In this document: one piece after another, positions 50,880-59,741 of the stretch
How positions within the stretch are numbered: the stretch's first letter is position 1
How the letters are laid out: each line of letters starts with the position of its first letter
From: Flavobacterium sp.
GTDB taxonomy: Bacteria; Bacteroidota; Bacteroidia; Flavobacteriales; Flavobacteriaceae
DNA length: 64,000 bases
Reading direction: 5' to 3'
Assembly (NCBI RefSeq): GCF_017744675.1
Contig: NZ_JAGIAV010000001.1
Span: 695,403-759,402, forward strand
Notes under the pieces: model-generated
Told to the model about the DNA's origin: nothing
What the model saw: the letters and a program-made list of their open reading frames with translations, nothing else
Database searches by the model: none
Position numbers and translations under genes: made by a program

Positions 50880-51536
50880 TTAGTTTTTCAAGTCTTTAAT
50901 TACTTTAAAAGCGACATCAACTTGATCTTCTCCAACTAAAATAGTAAATTCATTAGAAGTCGAAATTACTTCATTGATGATGATTCCTTCCCAAGCCAAA
51001 CGTTGGAAAATGAAATAATAGATACCAGGAACAACAATGTTTTCTTTTGGTAATTTTACTGTAATAGAAGCTAAATTATCTAATTTCTGGATTAATTTTT
51101 CTCTCATAAAGTGTTTTTCAACTAAGTGATTTACACTGCTGCTGACAACGATATTGGTTTCGTTTACACCACGAGATGAGGTATAAAAAATATCAGATAA
51201 AGCATTAATATCGGAAATTAAATCTGCTTGTTTGTTTAAAACAGTTTCAGAGGCTGCAAACGTGTAATCTGTAAGTTCAGAACGCACGGTGATTTCCCCA
51301 ATATTCTTAATGACTTTATTGATTTTGTGGTTCAATTTAAAATCTAATTCTTCCGTGAGTCGTTTTAAAGACATTACAACAGCGCCTTGTTTTACTTCTT
51401 TTCCAAATTCACTTTCTAATTCGGTCATAATATTTCGCGAAAGTGAAGTGAGGTTAATAATTCCGAGCGACAAAGCATTTAATAAAAATGGTTTTGTTTT
51501 AATGTAGTTTTCTACAATAGAAGAAACAGTTTTCAT
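50880..51536 (-). CDS. ACT-like domain protein, aspartokinase-related
   Basis: A soluble protein of 218 residues. The N-terminal half is helical (VENYIKTKPFLLNALSLGII and LTSLSRNIMTELESEFGKE), and the C-terminal half has an ACT-like beta-alpha pattern, GIYYFIFQRLAWEGIIINEV, STSNEFTILVGEDQVD, AFKVIKDL, as in aspartokinase regulatory domains. It lacks a kinase domain. A regulatory or amino-acid-sensing role is possible. Flanked by its own terminator. Confidence 0.6.
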   Translation of the reverse strand: MKTVSSIVENYIKTKPFLLNALSLGIINLTSLSRNIMTELESEFGKEVKQGAVVMSLKRLTEELDFKLNHKINKVIKNIGEITVRSELTDYTFAASETVLNKQADLISDINALSDIFYTSSRGVNETNIVVSSSVNHLVEKHFMREKLIQKLDNLASITVKLPKENIVVPGIYYFIFQRLAWEGIIINEVISTSNEFTILVGEDQVDVAFKVIKDLKN

Positions 51537-51655
51537 AATTCTTTTTTTTTTGGTAACAGTTGAGTTGGTAGTTAATTTAACATTGCGATGTTATAATTCT
51601 TTGCAAATATAAATAAAAAAACAAATTGTTACAATTATAACAATAAAAAAATATG

Positions 51656-52027
51656 TTAAAAGTGATAAAAAGCATCGGTAATATGTTCAATTGCAAATGA
51701 TTCCCCGTTTTTATGGATCGCAACAATGTCAAAACGGATTTCTAAATCTTCTTTAAAATCCTTTTCCCTATCGTTTATGTAGGCATTTACTGCTTTTATA
51801 AGCAATTGAATTTTTTTCTGTTTCACAAAATCCTGTGGAGAACCGAAATCTAAACTCGAACGTGTCTTTACTTCCACTATCACTAAAATAGATTCTTTTT
51901 GTGCAATTATATCTATTTCAGCTTTCTGAAAAACATAGTTTCGGTCTCGAATGGTATAGCCATTTTCTTCAAGATACGATGCTGCGAGATCTTCGCCAAG
52001 CTTTCCTAAATCATTATGTTCTGCCAT
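51656..52027 (-). CDS. YraN family (UPF0102) protein
   Basis: A protein of 123 residues with a nuclease-like fold. HNDLGKLGEDLAASYLEENG at the start, then DRNYVFQKAEIDIIAQKES and ILVIVEVKTRSS with the D...E-x-K arrangement of PD-(D/E)xK nucleases, and VNAYINDREKD. Function in vivo is unclear; related to Holliday-junction resolvase folds. Followed by no gene for 119 bp. Confidence 0.92.
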   Translation of the reverse strand: MAEHNDLGKLGEDLAASYLEENGYTIRDRNYVFQKAEIDIIAQKESILVIVEVKTRSSLDFGSPQDFVKQKKIQLLIKAVNAYINDREKDFKEDLEIRFDIVAIHKNGESFAIEHITDAFYHF

Positions 52028-52032
52028 TTTCT

Positions 52033-52129
52033 TTTTGTTTCAAGTTTTAAGTTTCACGTTTCAGTTTTTTGCATGCAAAGACGCGAAGGCACAAAGAATA
52101 TTTAAAACTTTGCGACTTCGCGTCTTTAC
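52033..52129. repeat. Two adjacent intergenic repeats
   Basis: 52033-52060 is a solo copy of the GTTTCAAGTTT family (GTTTCAAGTTTTAAGTTTC). 52075-52129 is a palindrome, GCAAAGACGCGAAGGCACAAAG pairing with CTTTGCGACTTCGCGTCTTTAC (shown with 22-bp arms, given here only by its ends GCAAAGACGCGAAG and CTTCGCGTCTTTAC). It is related to 26808-26905. Confidence 0.75.
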
Positions 52130-52180
52130 GAGATTTTATGTGGTATTGTTAGATTTCCTTAAACAAGGAATAGAGTAGTG

Positions 52181-53185
52181 CTATTTTTTAAAAGTAACCG
52201 TACTTCCAGAATCGGTAACTTCTATAGTAACGGTATTTCCCATAATTAAAGCTCTGTTATCTCTAATATGGCCAGCTGGGAAATTGAAAATTACTGGAAT
52301 ATTGTATTTTTTGGTTACATCATCAACAATTTCCAAAGCATTTTTTCCCCACGGAACTTCATTGTCCTTCATGCTTGTCATACCTCCGATGATAATTCCT
52401 TTTAGATTTTCGATACATCCATTTCGTTTTAAATTCATCATCATACGGTCAATATGATACAAATATTCGTCTAAATCTTCTATAAATAAAATTTTATCCT
52501 TGCAGTCAATTGCCGATGGAGATCCAAGTAGACTATATAAGATAGATAAATTACCGCCAACAAGTTCTCCTGTTGCGCTTCCTAAACGATTCATAGGAGT
52601 TGGACTAATCGAGTACGAAATAGGCTCATCAAATAAAGCTGCTTTTAATGAACTTACAGCTTCTGGGGTTGCTCTAGAAACCGTTACAGGCATAATACCA
52701 TGAATAGATTTGTAACCCATCGTGTTCAAATGATTGTGTAGAACGGTTACATCGCTAAAGCCGATAACCCATTTTGGATGCTGCTTGAATTTGGTGAAAT
52801 CCAGTAAATCTAACATTCTAACAGTTCCATATCCGCCTCGTACGCACCAAATCGCTTTAACATTTGGATTGTCCAACTGCTTTTGAAAATCGGCAGCTCT
52901 CTGTTCGTCTGTTCCAGCCAATTGATTATAATCTAATCCAATCGTAGATCCAATTACCGCTTCTAAGCCCCAGCTGTGCAATAAATCGATTGTTGGTTTT
53001 AAATTGTCGTCGATATTTTTTCTGGCAGTTGCTAAAAGCGCTACAGTATCTCCTTTTTGTAAATAAGGCGGTGTTATCATGTTTTGTTGAGATTGACAGT
53101 TGAATGATTGTAAAGCAAAAATAAGAAATGCGAGTTTACAAAAGACAAAATGTCTCTTTATATAGTGAAAGCAGTTTTTATTCAT
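52181..53185 (-). CDS. LD-carboxypeptidase (S66 family)
   Basis: A muropeptide L,D-carboxypeptidase of 334 residues for peptidoglycan recycling. The N-terminus has a lipoprotein-like signal (ALQSFNCQSQQ), so it is probably exported. ALLATARKNIDDN, CVRGGYGTVRMLDLLDF, WVIGFSDVTVLHNHL (nucleophile region), LLFIEDLDEYLYHIDRMM (Glu) and FPAGHIRDN (His) follow the family order. Cytosolic LdcA lacks the signal; here periplasmic action is likely. Confidence 0.88.
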   Translation of the reverse strand: MNKNCFHYIKRHFVFCKLAFLIFALQSFNCQSQQNMITPPYLQKGDTVALLATARKNIDDNLKPTIDLLHSWGLEAVIGSTIGLDYNQLAGTDEQRAADFQKQLDNPNVKAIWCVRGGYGTVRMLDLLDFTKFKQHPKWVIGFSDVTVLHNHLNTMGYKSIHGIMPVTVSRATPEAVSSLKAALFDEPISYSISPTPMNRLGSATGELVGGNLSILYSLLGSPSAIDCKDKILFIEDLDEYLYHIDRMMMNLKRNGCIENLKGIIIGGMTSMKDNEVPWGKNALEIVDDVTKKYNIPVIFNFPAGHIRDNRALIMGNTVTIEVTDSGSTVTFKK

Positions 53186-53233
53186 TTTTTCTTTTGCTTA
53201 AATTTATAAAATTAATTTTTTAGGCTTTGTCAT

Positions 53234-54310
53234 TTAACCTCCATATTGCTGTTGCAATTCGGCCAAAAGCAACATTAGGCCTTTATCGGCTTCTTCAGAT
53301 TGCACATTAGCAAATAGTATAAAAGCCTTATTGATGTCTTTGCAAATATACACTTTGGTTAAAAAAGTTCCTGGATTTCCGCAGTGAAAAGAATATTTTA
53401 AACCCGAATTTTCGTTTATTTCAGAATACCATCCAAAAGAAAATTCTGGAAAACCAAAATGCATGTAATTAAATTCTTCGGCAGTCAGTAATTTTGATTT
53501 TCCTAATAATCCTTTAAGTTGCATCTGCGTAAATTTGCAATAATCAGGCAAACTACAATTTACATTTCCTGCTGAAGAAAGCCAGTTTAGTTTGTAATTT
53601 AAAGCTGGTTTTTCGGGCTTTAATTCTTCATCATGTCCCCACGTCTGATTTATATCCGTAAAATTTGGCTGTCCAAAACCAAAGTCAATATTGAGGCCTT
53701 TACCCAAATCTTTTACTAAAGTTTCATAGCTTTTTCCTGTTGCTTTTTCAAGCATCAATCCTGCAGCCACATAACTCGGATTGGAACCGTACCAATCTTT
53801 TTTCTCTTTAATAATTTGCTTTTGTTTAAAAAACCAAGCTATAAATTCGTAACGCTGTTCCTGATTGTTTCCTTTTATTTCCTTTTGATTTGGAGTTTCA
53901 TTTCCATAAGACCACGTTGGAATCGGTGCTCTAAATGTTAAGAAATCTTGCAAGGTTACATTATAAATCTCTGGATTACTTTCTGCTTTTAGCTCCGGAT
54001 ATAAATCAAAGAATTTGGTATCCCATTTTATTTTTCCTTCTCTAACTAAAGTTGTCGCGATATAACTTGTTATAGTTTTTGTTATAGATCCTAAACGAAA
54101 TTTGTCGCTAATATTTGCTTTAAATGAAGAGTTAAGACGCTTAAAACCCAATGCTTGAATTTCAAAAATAGAATCTGAAGAAACAACGGCATAGGCAAGT
54201 TCTGGAATTTTATATTGTTTTCTTATTTCTTCTGCTCGAGAACTATTTTCTTGTCCGTAAAATGGGTTTAGAAAGCTCAAGAAGAAAGTAAGAAACAGTA
54301 TTTTTTTCAT
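53234..54310 (-). CDS. Serine hydrolase, beta-lactamase family
   Basis: A secreted hydrolase of 358 residues. Signal peptide MKKILFLTFFLSFLNPFYGQ is followed by LGSITKTITSY with SITK (SxxK, near residue 74), YGSNPSYVAAGLMLE as the second motif and CGNPGTFLTKVY near the C-terminus in place of the KTG box. It may be a D-aminopeptidase, carboxypeptidase or esterase. It is adjacent to the LD-carboxypeptidase gene (about 48 bp), and both could act on cell wall material. Confidence 0.85.
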   Translation of the reverse strand: MKKILFLTFFLSFLNPFYGQENSSRAEEIRKQYKIPELAYAVVSSDSIFEIQALGFKRLNSSFKANISDKFRLGSITKTITSYIATTLVREGKIKWDTKFFDLYPELKAESNPEIYNVTLQDFLTFRAPIPTWSYGNETPNQKEIKGNNQEQRYEFIAWFFKQKQIIKEKKDWYGSNPSYVAAGLMLEKATGKSYETLVKDLGKGLNIDFGFGQPNFTDINQTWGHDEELKPEKPALNYKLNWLSSAGNVNCSLPDYCKFTQMQLKGLLGKSKLLTAEEFNYMHFGFPEFSFGWYSEINENSGLKYSFHCGNPGTFLTKVYICKDINKAFILFANVQSEEADKGLMLLLAELQQQYGG

Positions 54311-54412
54311 GTTAGAAATGATGAGATTTTTTCAACAAGGTACAAGACTTTTATTAGAAACAAATGTAATATTTTAAAAATATTAAAGGGTAAAAAACTT
54401 ACAAATTTTAAG

Positions 54413-54420
54413 TAGATTTG
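54413..54420 (+). promoter_or_regulatory. -7 box candidate for the EEP gene
   Basis: TAGATTTG fits TAnnTTTG and lies 20 bp before ATG 54441. No good -33 TTG is visible. Confidence 0.4.
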
Positions 54421-54440
54421 CTTTTTTAAATATTCTCTAT

Positions 54441-55538
54441 ATGCCATTAAAATCTAGTTTTTGTTTACTTTTCTTTCTTTCTCTATCAGTTCTTTTTGGT
54501 CAATCCAAAAAATATAAGATACATACTGTAGCCTTTTACAATTTTGAGAATCTTTACGATACTGTAGATGATGCATTTACGAATGATGACGAATGGACGC
54601 CAAATGGAGCACAGCATTGGACAGTAGAGAAATACGAGCAGAAATTAAAGAATCTGGCGAGAGTGATATCTGAGATTGGAACACCAGAAAATCCAAGTGC
54701 GCCCACTCTAATCGGGTGCGCAGAAGTAGAAAATCGAAATGTCTTAGAAAATTTAATCCAACAACCGAAACTACATCCTTTAGATTTAGGCATCATTCAT
54801 TTTGATTCGCCAGATAAACGCGGTATTGATGTGGCGTTGCTGTATCAGAAAAAGTATTTCAGACCGACTTCTTATTCGAATATTCCATTAATTATTTATA
54901 AAAAAGAAAATCTTAAGAAAGAAGAAGAAATGGAAGTTTTGGATGATGAAACGGAAGTTAAAAAAGAAAATAAGAATAGGATTTTTACAAGAGATCAGCT
55001 TTTGGTGTCGGGATTTTTGGAAGAGGAAGAAATTCATATTATTGTCAATCATTGGCCGTCGAGATCTGGTGGAGAAAAAGCAACTAGTTTGTTTCGTGAA
55101 GCAGCAGGGAAATTGAATAGAAAAATTATAGATTCCTTGCAACAAATTAATCCTCAAGCAAAAGTTTTGACAATGGGAGATTTTAACGACGGACCATTTA
55201 ATAAAAGTATAAAAACAGGATTGGGAGCGAAAGGCGTAAAAGAGGAAATTGCAGAGTTCGGAGTTTTTAATCCGTTTGAAGAGCTTGCTAATAAAGGTTT
55301 AGGAACTATTGCTTATCGCGATTCTTGGAATATTTTTGATCAAATCATTCTAACAGAATCTCTGGTTAAAGCTGATTTTTCAACTTTCAGTTTCTGGAAA
55401 GCAGGTATTTTCAATAAACCCTATCTTATTCAAAGTTCAGGACAATACAAAGGTTATCCATTGCGAAATACATTGTCAGAAGCTGGTTTTAGTGATCATT
55501 TTCCGGTTTATGTTTATCTGATAAAAGAATTTAAGTAG
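54441..55538 (+). CDS. Endonuclease/exonuclease/phosphatase family protein
   Basis: A secreted protein of 365 residues. A signal peptide (SVLFGQ) is followed by VAFYNFENLYDTVDD, IGCAEVENR (metal-binding Glu), HFDSPDKRGIDVALLY, VNHWPSRSGGEKATS, TMGDFNDGPFN (GDFN) and GFSDHFPVYVYL (SDH), the complete motif order of the superfamily. It may cut extracellular DNA or remove phosphate. A lysine/glutamate-rich insert (KKENLKKEEEMEVL) is unusual. It ends in a palindromic repeat. Confidence 0.92.
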   Translation: MPLKSSFCLLFFLSLSVLFGQSKKYKIHTVAFYNFENLYDTVDDAFTNDDEWTPNGAQHWTVEKYEQKLKNLARVISEIGTPENPSAPTLIGCAEVENRNVLENLIQQPKLHPLDLGIIHFDSPDKRGIDVALLYQKKYFRPTSYSNIPLIIYKKENLKKEEEMEVLDDETEVKKENKNRIFTRDQLLVSGFLEEEEIHIIVNHWPSRSGGEKATSLFREAAGKLNRKIIDSLQQINPQAKVLTMGDFNDGPFNKSIKTGLGAKGVKEEIAEFGVFNPFEELANKGLGTIAYRDSWNIFDQIILTESLVKADFSTFSFWKAGIFNKPYLIQSSGQYKGYPLRNTLSEAGFSDHFPVYVYLIKEFK

Positions 55539-55616
55539 AGACGTACTGCAGTGCATCTAAATTTTCGTTTTGAAATGATCTAATAGAATCTAAGACACAC
55601 TACAGTGTGTCTCTAC
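55535..55616. repeat. Palindromic repeat (GTAGAGACG...CTCTAC family)
   Basis: GTAGAGACGTACTGCAGTGC on the left and CACTACAGTGTGTCTCTAC on the right are imperfect complements around an A/T centre. The left end overlaps the last codons of the EEP gene. Confidence 0.75.
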
Positions 55617-55659
55617 AAATTTCACTACCTTAGCTATTCATAAAATTAGAATTCAAAAA

Positions 55660-56199
55660 ATGGCTATAGCAAAACCTTTTAACCTAACCCGATGGATTGA
55701 TGAAAATCGTCATTTACTTAAACCACCTGTTGGAAATAAAAATCTATATGTAGATTCTGGAGATTATATTGTGATGATTGTAGCAGGGCCGAATGCTCGA
55801 AAAGATTATCATTATAATGAAACTGAAGAGCTTTTTTACCAATTAGAAGGAAGCATTAAGGTTGTAATTCAGGAAGATGGGCAACGTAAAGAAATGGAAT
55901 TGAATGCGGGTGACATGTATTTGCATCCTGCCAAAGTGCCGCATTCTCCTGTTCGTTCAGAAGGTTCGATTGGTCTTGTTATTGAAAGAAAGCGCGCTGG
56001 ACACGGTTATACAGATGGTTTACTTTGGCATTGCGACAACTGCAATCATAAATTGTACGAAGTGTATTTTGAACTTCATAATATAGAGAAAGATTTTCTT
56101 CCTCATTTTGAACATTTTTACAATTCAGAAGAATTAAGAACTTGCGATAATTGCGGAACGGTTATGGAAACTGATCCGAGATTTGTAGCGAAGAAATAA
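55660..56199 (+). CDS. nbaC: 3-hydroxyanthranilate 3,4-dioxygenase
   Basis: A non-haem iron cupin dioxygenase of 179 residues that opens the ring of 3-hydroxyanthranilate in the kynurenine route. FNLTRWIDENRHLLKPPVGN starts the family, DYHYNETEELFYQLEG holds the His and Glu iron ligands, and LHPAKVPHSPVRSEGSIGL the third His. The C-terminal CDNCNHKLYE and CDNCGTVME are the rubredoxin-like zinc pair found in bacterial members. No other kynurenine genes are in the window. Confidence 0.95.
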   Translation: MAIAKPFNLTRWIDENRHLLKPPVGNKNLYVDSGDYIVMIVAGPNARKDYHYNETEELFYQLEGSIKVVIQEDGQRKEMELNAGDMYLHPAKVPHSPVRSEGSIGLVIERKRAGHGYTDGLLWHCDNCNHKLYEVYFELHNIEKDFLPHFEHFYNSEELRTCDNCGTVMETDPRFVAKK

Positions 56200-56217
56200 T
56201 TTTTTTATATAAGCAAT

Positions 56218-56250
56218 AACCCGACAGGTTTTTAAAAACCTGTCGGGTTT
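56218..56250. terminator. Palindromic terminator (ACCCGACAGG family)
   Basis: AACCCGACAGGTTTTT and AAAAACCTGTCGGGTT form a perfect stem with TTTT after it. The GC-rich ACCTGTCGGG word is common in Flavobacterium intergenic palindromes. It ends the dioxygenase gene. Confidence 0.9.
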
Positions 56251-56337
56251 TATTTTTGATGTATTTTCGTTCAAAATAAATAATGTTTTATTTTTTTAAT
56301 ATATTTGTATCATAAATGAAACTATAGAAAATCAATT

Positions 56338-56649
56338 ATGATACAGGAAATTATAGCATATAAGAAAATAGTTGATGACATAGAAGATTTAATGAGTAAA
56401 TCTCCTTTTAAAAAAAATTACATTATTGAGAAAGTTGGTATTTCGAGGCCAACATTTTATCGTAAACTAAAGACGCATACATTTACTCCTGATGAAGTTC
56501 TTTCAATTGCTAAGATCCTTTCTCCAGAAGAAAATTTTATGCTTGAACTAAAAGCAGATATTGAGCAGGGGAAACGTGATTTAGACAATGGAGATTTTAT
56601 AACACATGAACAGATGTTGGCAGAATTAAAAAGTAAAAACCTTATATAA
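56338..56649 (+). CDS. Antitoxin-like protein with HTH domain
   Basis: A protein of 103 residues. It has a helix-turn-helix (YIIEKVGISRPTFYRKLKTH, about residues 30-48) and a C-terminal RelB/ParD-like tail (FITHEQMLAEL), the segment that typically wraps its toxin. It lies tail-to-tail with a RelE/ParE-like ORF on the opposite strand, sharing 8 bp, so they are not in one operon. The N-terminal HTH could repress its own promoter. A PilZ-like or orphan regulator role is possible. Confidence 0.7.
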   Translation: MIQEIIAYKKIVDDIEDLMSKSPFKKNYIIEKVGISRPTFYRKLKTHTFTPDEVLSIAKILSPEENFMLELKADIEQGKRDLDNGDFITHEQMLAELKSKNLI

Positions 56650-56929
56650 ACATTTTTATTGGTTTTTGGCGATTGTTGTAGAATGTAATTAACTCTATTT
56701 GATTTTTTTGTGTCCTATAATATAAAGTGATATGTTTTGAAATTAAGATTTCTCTACATATCAAATCTGAATTGTATTTGCCAAGCATAGGATTTTTTTC
56801 TAAAAGCGCAATTATATGTAAAACCTCTTTGATAAATTTTTGAGCTACAAGTGGAGACCAAAAGTGTTCAAGATAATTTCGGATATTATAAAAAGTATAA
56901 TTGGCTCTCTTTGACCAAATAATTTCCAT
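56642..56929 (-). CDS. RelE/ParE-family toxin-like protein
   Basis: A protein of 95 residues with the RelE/ParE pattern: IIWSKRANYTFYNIRNYLEH at the start, then FIKEVLHIIALLEKNPMLGK and CREILISKHITLYYRTQKNQ with IELITFYNNRQKP at the end. Such toxins cut mRNA on the ribosome or poison gyrase. ATG 56929 is used (56932 is TTG). Its stop codon overlaps that of the antitoxin-like gene, which runs the other way. Confidence 0.82.
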   Translation of the reverse strand: MEIIWSKRANYTFYNIRNYLEHFWSPLVAQKFIKEVLHIIALLEKNPMLGKYNSDLICREILISKHITLYYRTQKNQIELITFYNNRQKPIKMFI

Positions 56930-56983
56930 CAACTAAATTTAATTATTTGGCTAAAATATAAAAAATAACTTACAATTTATTGC

Positions 56984-57940
56984 TTACATCTCAAACTTCT
57001 TCCCCTGTTCAGGATAAATAATTTGTACTCCCAAATCATTTTGCTTCTTTAATTGCTCTTTAATTTTTGCAATATTCTTTGCAGGAGGTTTCAAATGAGT
57101 GATTATGATCTTAAAGTTTTTCAGAGAACCTTTTCCTGATAAGTCTTCTAGAACGTGAAGCTCTTTCATTAGATAATTTGGAGTTAAATGTCCGAACAAA
57201 AATTTATCTGGTTGTTCATTCGGAAATGAAACTTCAATAAAAATTCCTTTTAATTGCCCTTCTTTAACCAATGGTGCAATAGCTGTCCATAAATCACGAA
57301 GATTAGTACTTTTTTCTACTTCATCTGGTCCTGTGTCGCCTAAATACAAAGCATAATCAGTATCGTTTTTAATTAAGAAAGCGGTACTCTCGAACGGATT
57401 AACATGACTTAAAGGAAATGCTTTAACGGTCATTCTAGCATTAGTCAAAAGGGTTTCTTTTGCCAAATCTAAAGTCTGAAAATGATATTTTTTGATATGA
57501 AAACCAGGCCCTGCATCTCCAAAATTGGCCCAAGTTTGATCGTTAAAATAATGGTTTTCCATCATTTCCATGCATTTGTTAGTTGCATAAACCGTCTTTG
57601 AAGAATCTGCAGGAGAATTGATAATTAATCCCGAAACATGATCTAAATGCGCATGGGAAATCAAATATCCTTTGATGTATTTTCGTAAAACTTCGCTTGT
57701 CGAAACTTTAAAAGTTTTCTTTTCAATTGCTTTTTCAATTCCGGCGTTTACAGTTCCGGCATCGAGGCAGATATAATCGGTTGTGTTTGATGGAGCTATT
57801 AAATAAGCCGAAAGATTTTTTTCGTCTATACCGCCCATTACACCTAGAGGAACTACAGAAAAAGAAGTTTTAGCTTTTTGAGAAAATATTTGGGTTGAAA
57901 CTAAAAGCAAACAAAGCAGAAGCCTACTGAAATGAGTCAT
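56984..57940 (-). CDS. Class II 3',5'-cyclic-nucleotide phosphodiesterase
   Basis: An MBL-fold hydrolase of 318 residues. A signal peptide (LCLLLVSTQIFSQ) follows ATG 57940; an ATG at 57970 opens a 328-residue version. Class II PDE motifs are present: SHAHLDHVSGLIINSPAD (HxHLDH), FPLSHVNPFESTAFLI, LYLGDTGPDEVE and GHLTPNYLMKELHVLED, with EVSFPNEQPDKFLFGHLTP typical of the family. It is exported, so it would hydrolyse cyclic nucleotides or related substrates outside the cytoplasm. Confidence 0.88.
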   Translation of the reverse strand: MTHFSRLLLCLLLVSTQIFSQKAKTSFSVVPLGVMGGIDEKNLSAYLIAPSNTTDYICLDAGTVNAGIEKAIEKKTFKVSTSEVLRKYIKGYLISHAHLDHVSGLIINSPADSSKTVYATNKCMEMMENHYFNDQTWANFGDAGPGFHIKKYHFQTLDLAKETLLTNARMTVKAFPLSHVNPFESTAFLIKNDTDYALYLGDTGPDEVEKSTNLRDLWTAIAPLVKEGQLKGIFIEVSFPNEQPDKFLFGHLTPNYLMKELHVLEDLSGKGSLKNFKIIITHLKPPAKNIAKIKEQLKKQNDLGVQIIYPEQGKKFEM

Positions 57941-58120
57941 ATTTTGAATTTTAAGTATTGCAAATTTCATTAAATAAATTCAATAATAAAGTTTCGTTTC
58001 TGTTAATACTATAAAATAAACTTAAATTTACGTTTATTTATAAATTAACTTCAATCGGAAATTAATTCTAAAACAATATCTTTACATAAAAATATAACAA
58101 TTTTAACCAAAAAAGTTACA

Positions 58121-59674
58121 ATGACAACAATAGCATCGCAATTTGGAATGAAGGAAGCTCTTGAAAAATTGGGCATCAAGACGATAAATGATGGTACATC
58201 AACGGGAATCAATAATTTTTCTTCTGGGGAAATCTTAGAGAGTTATTCTCCAGTTGACGGAAAATTAATTGCTTCGGTAAAAATGTCAACAGCAGAAGAT
58301 TATGAAAAAGCAATTCAAACGGCTGCAGAAGCGTTTAAAACCTTTAGGTTGATTCCTGCGCCACAGCGTGGTGAAATTGTACGTCAGTTTGGAGAAAAAT
58401 TGAGACAAAATAAAGAAGCTTTAGGCAAATTGGTTTCTTATGAAATGGGGAAATCTTTGCAGGAAGGCTTTGGAGAAGTTCAGGAAATGATTGACATCTG
58501 CGACTTTGCGGTCGGATTATCTCGTCAGCTTCACGGATTAACGATGCATTCTGAAAGACCAGGTCACCGAATGTACGAACAGTATCATCCGTTGGGAATT
58601 GTTGGAATTATTTCGGCATTTAATTTTCCAGTTGCAGTTTGGTCTTGGAATACGGCTTTAGCTTGGATTTCCGGTGATGTTTGCGTTTGGAAACCTTCTG
58701 AAAAAACACCTCTTTGCGGTATTGCCTGTCAAAATATAATTGCTCAAGTTATTAAAGAAAACAACCTTCCAGAAGGAATTTCGTGTTTAATAAATGGAGA
58801 TTACAAAATAGGGGAGTTGCTAACTGCAGACACTCGTATTCCGCTTATTTCTGCGACCGGTTCGACTAGAATGGGAAAAATTGTGGCGCAAACTGTTGCA
58901 GGAAGATTAGGTAAATCGTTGTTAGAATTAGGAGGAAATAATGCTATTATCGTGACTCCAGATGCAGATATAAAAATGACGGTTATCGGAGCTGTTTTTG
59001 GAGCTGTTGGAACTGCTGGACAGCGTTGTACTTCAACTCGAAGATTGATTATTCACGAAAGCATTTATGATAAAGTAAAAGATGCTCTTGTTGCAGCTTA
59101 CAAACAATTACGAATCGGAAATCCGCTTGACGAAAATAATCATGTTGGACCTCTAATTGATACTCATGCTGTTGAAATGTACACTGCAGCTTTAAACAAA
59201 GTAGTGGCAGAAGGAGGAAAAATTCTTGTAGAAGGAGGAGTGCTTTCTGGCCAAGGTTATGAAAGTGGCTGTTATGTAAAACCTGCAATTGCTGAAGCTG
59301 AGAATTCTTTTGAAATTGTACAGCATGAAACATTTGCTCCAGTTTTGTATTTAATTAAATATTCTGGCGAAGTTGAAAATGCAATCGAAATTCAAAATGG
59401 TGTTGCTCAAGGATTATCTTCTGCAATTATGACCAATAATTTACGTGAAGCTGAAAGATTCTTGTCGGCAATTGGTTCTGATTGCGGAATTGCAAACGTA
59501 AACATTGGAACTTCTGGTGCTGAAATCGGTGGCGCTTTTGGAGGTGAAAAAGAAACAGGTGGCGGACGCGAATCAGGTTCTGATGCTTGGAAAATTTATA
59601 TGAGACGACAAACCAATACCATCAATTATACAACAAATCTTCCGCTAGCGCAGGGAATTAAGTTTGATTTGTAA
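58121..59674 (+). CDS. Aldehyde dehydrogenase, ALDH7 (aminoadipate-semialdehyde) type
   Basis: An NAD-dependent enzyme of 517 residues. Cofactor and active-site segments are SAFNFPVAVWSWNTALAWIS, LLELGGNNAIIVTPDADIKM (general base Glu) and GTAGQRCTSTRRLIIHESIY (catalytic Cys), with IGGAFGGEKETGGGRESGSDAWK near the end. (Long segments are given in part: TAGQRCTSTRR and GGEKETGGGRESG.) The GxRESG and HPLGIVGIISAFNFP context fits the ALDH7A1/antiquitin group that acts in lysine breakdown. No other lysine genes are nearby. Confidence 0.88.
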   Translation: MTTIASQFGMKEALEKLGIKTINDGTSTGINNFSSGEILESYSPVDGKLIASVKMSTAEDYEKAIQTAAEAFKTFRLIPAPQRGEIVRQFGEKLRQNKEALGKLVSYEMGKSLQEGFGEVQEMIDICDFAVGLSRQLHGLTMHSERPGHRMYEQYHPLGIVGIISAFNFPVAVWSWNTALAWISGDVCVWKPSEKTPLCGIACQNIIAQVIKENNLPEGISCLINGDYKIGELLTADTRIPLISATGSTRMGKIVAQTVAGRLGKSLLELGGNNAIIVTPDADIKMTVIGAVFGAVGTAGQRCTSTRRLIIHESIYDKVKDALVAAYKQLRIGNPLDENNHVGPLIDTHAVEMYTAALNKVVAEGGKILVEGGVLSGQGYESGCYVKPAIAEAENSFEIVQHETFAPVLYLIKYSGEVENAIEIQNGVAQGLSSAIMTNNLREAERFLSAIGSDCGIANVNIGTSGAEIGGAFGGEKETGGGRESGSDAWKIYMRRQTNTINYTTNLPLAQGIKFDL

Positions 59675-59694
59675 TTTTACAAAATCTGAAATAA

Positions 59695-59722
59695 AAAGGG
59701 CTTCCAAATTTGGAAGCCCTTT
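59695..59722. terminator. Bidirectional terminator
   Basis: AAAGGGCTTCCAAA and TTTGGAAGCCCTTT form a perfect 14-bp palindrome between converging genes. Confidence 0.9.
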
Positions 59723-59741
59723 CAGTTTAGGTAAGTTAGTT

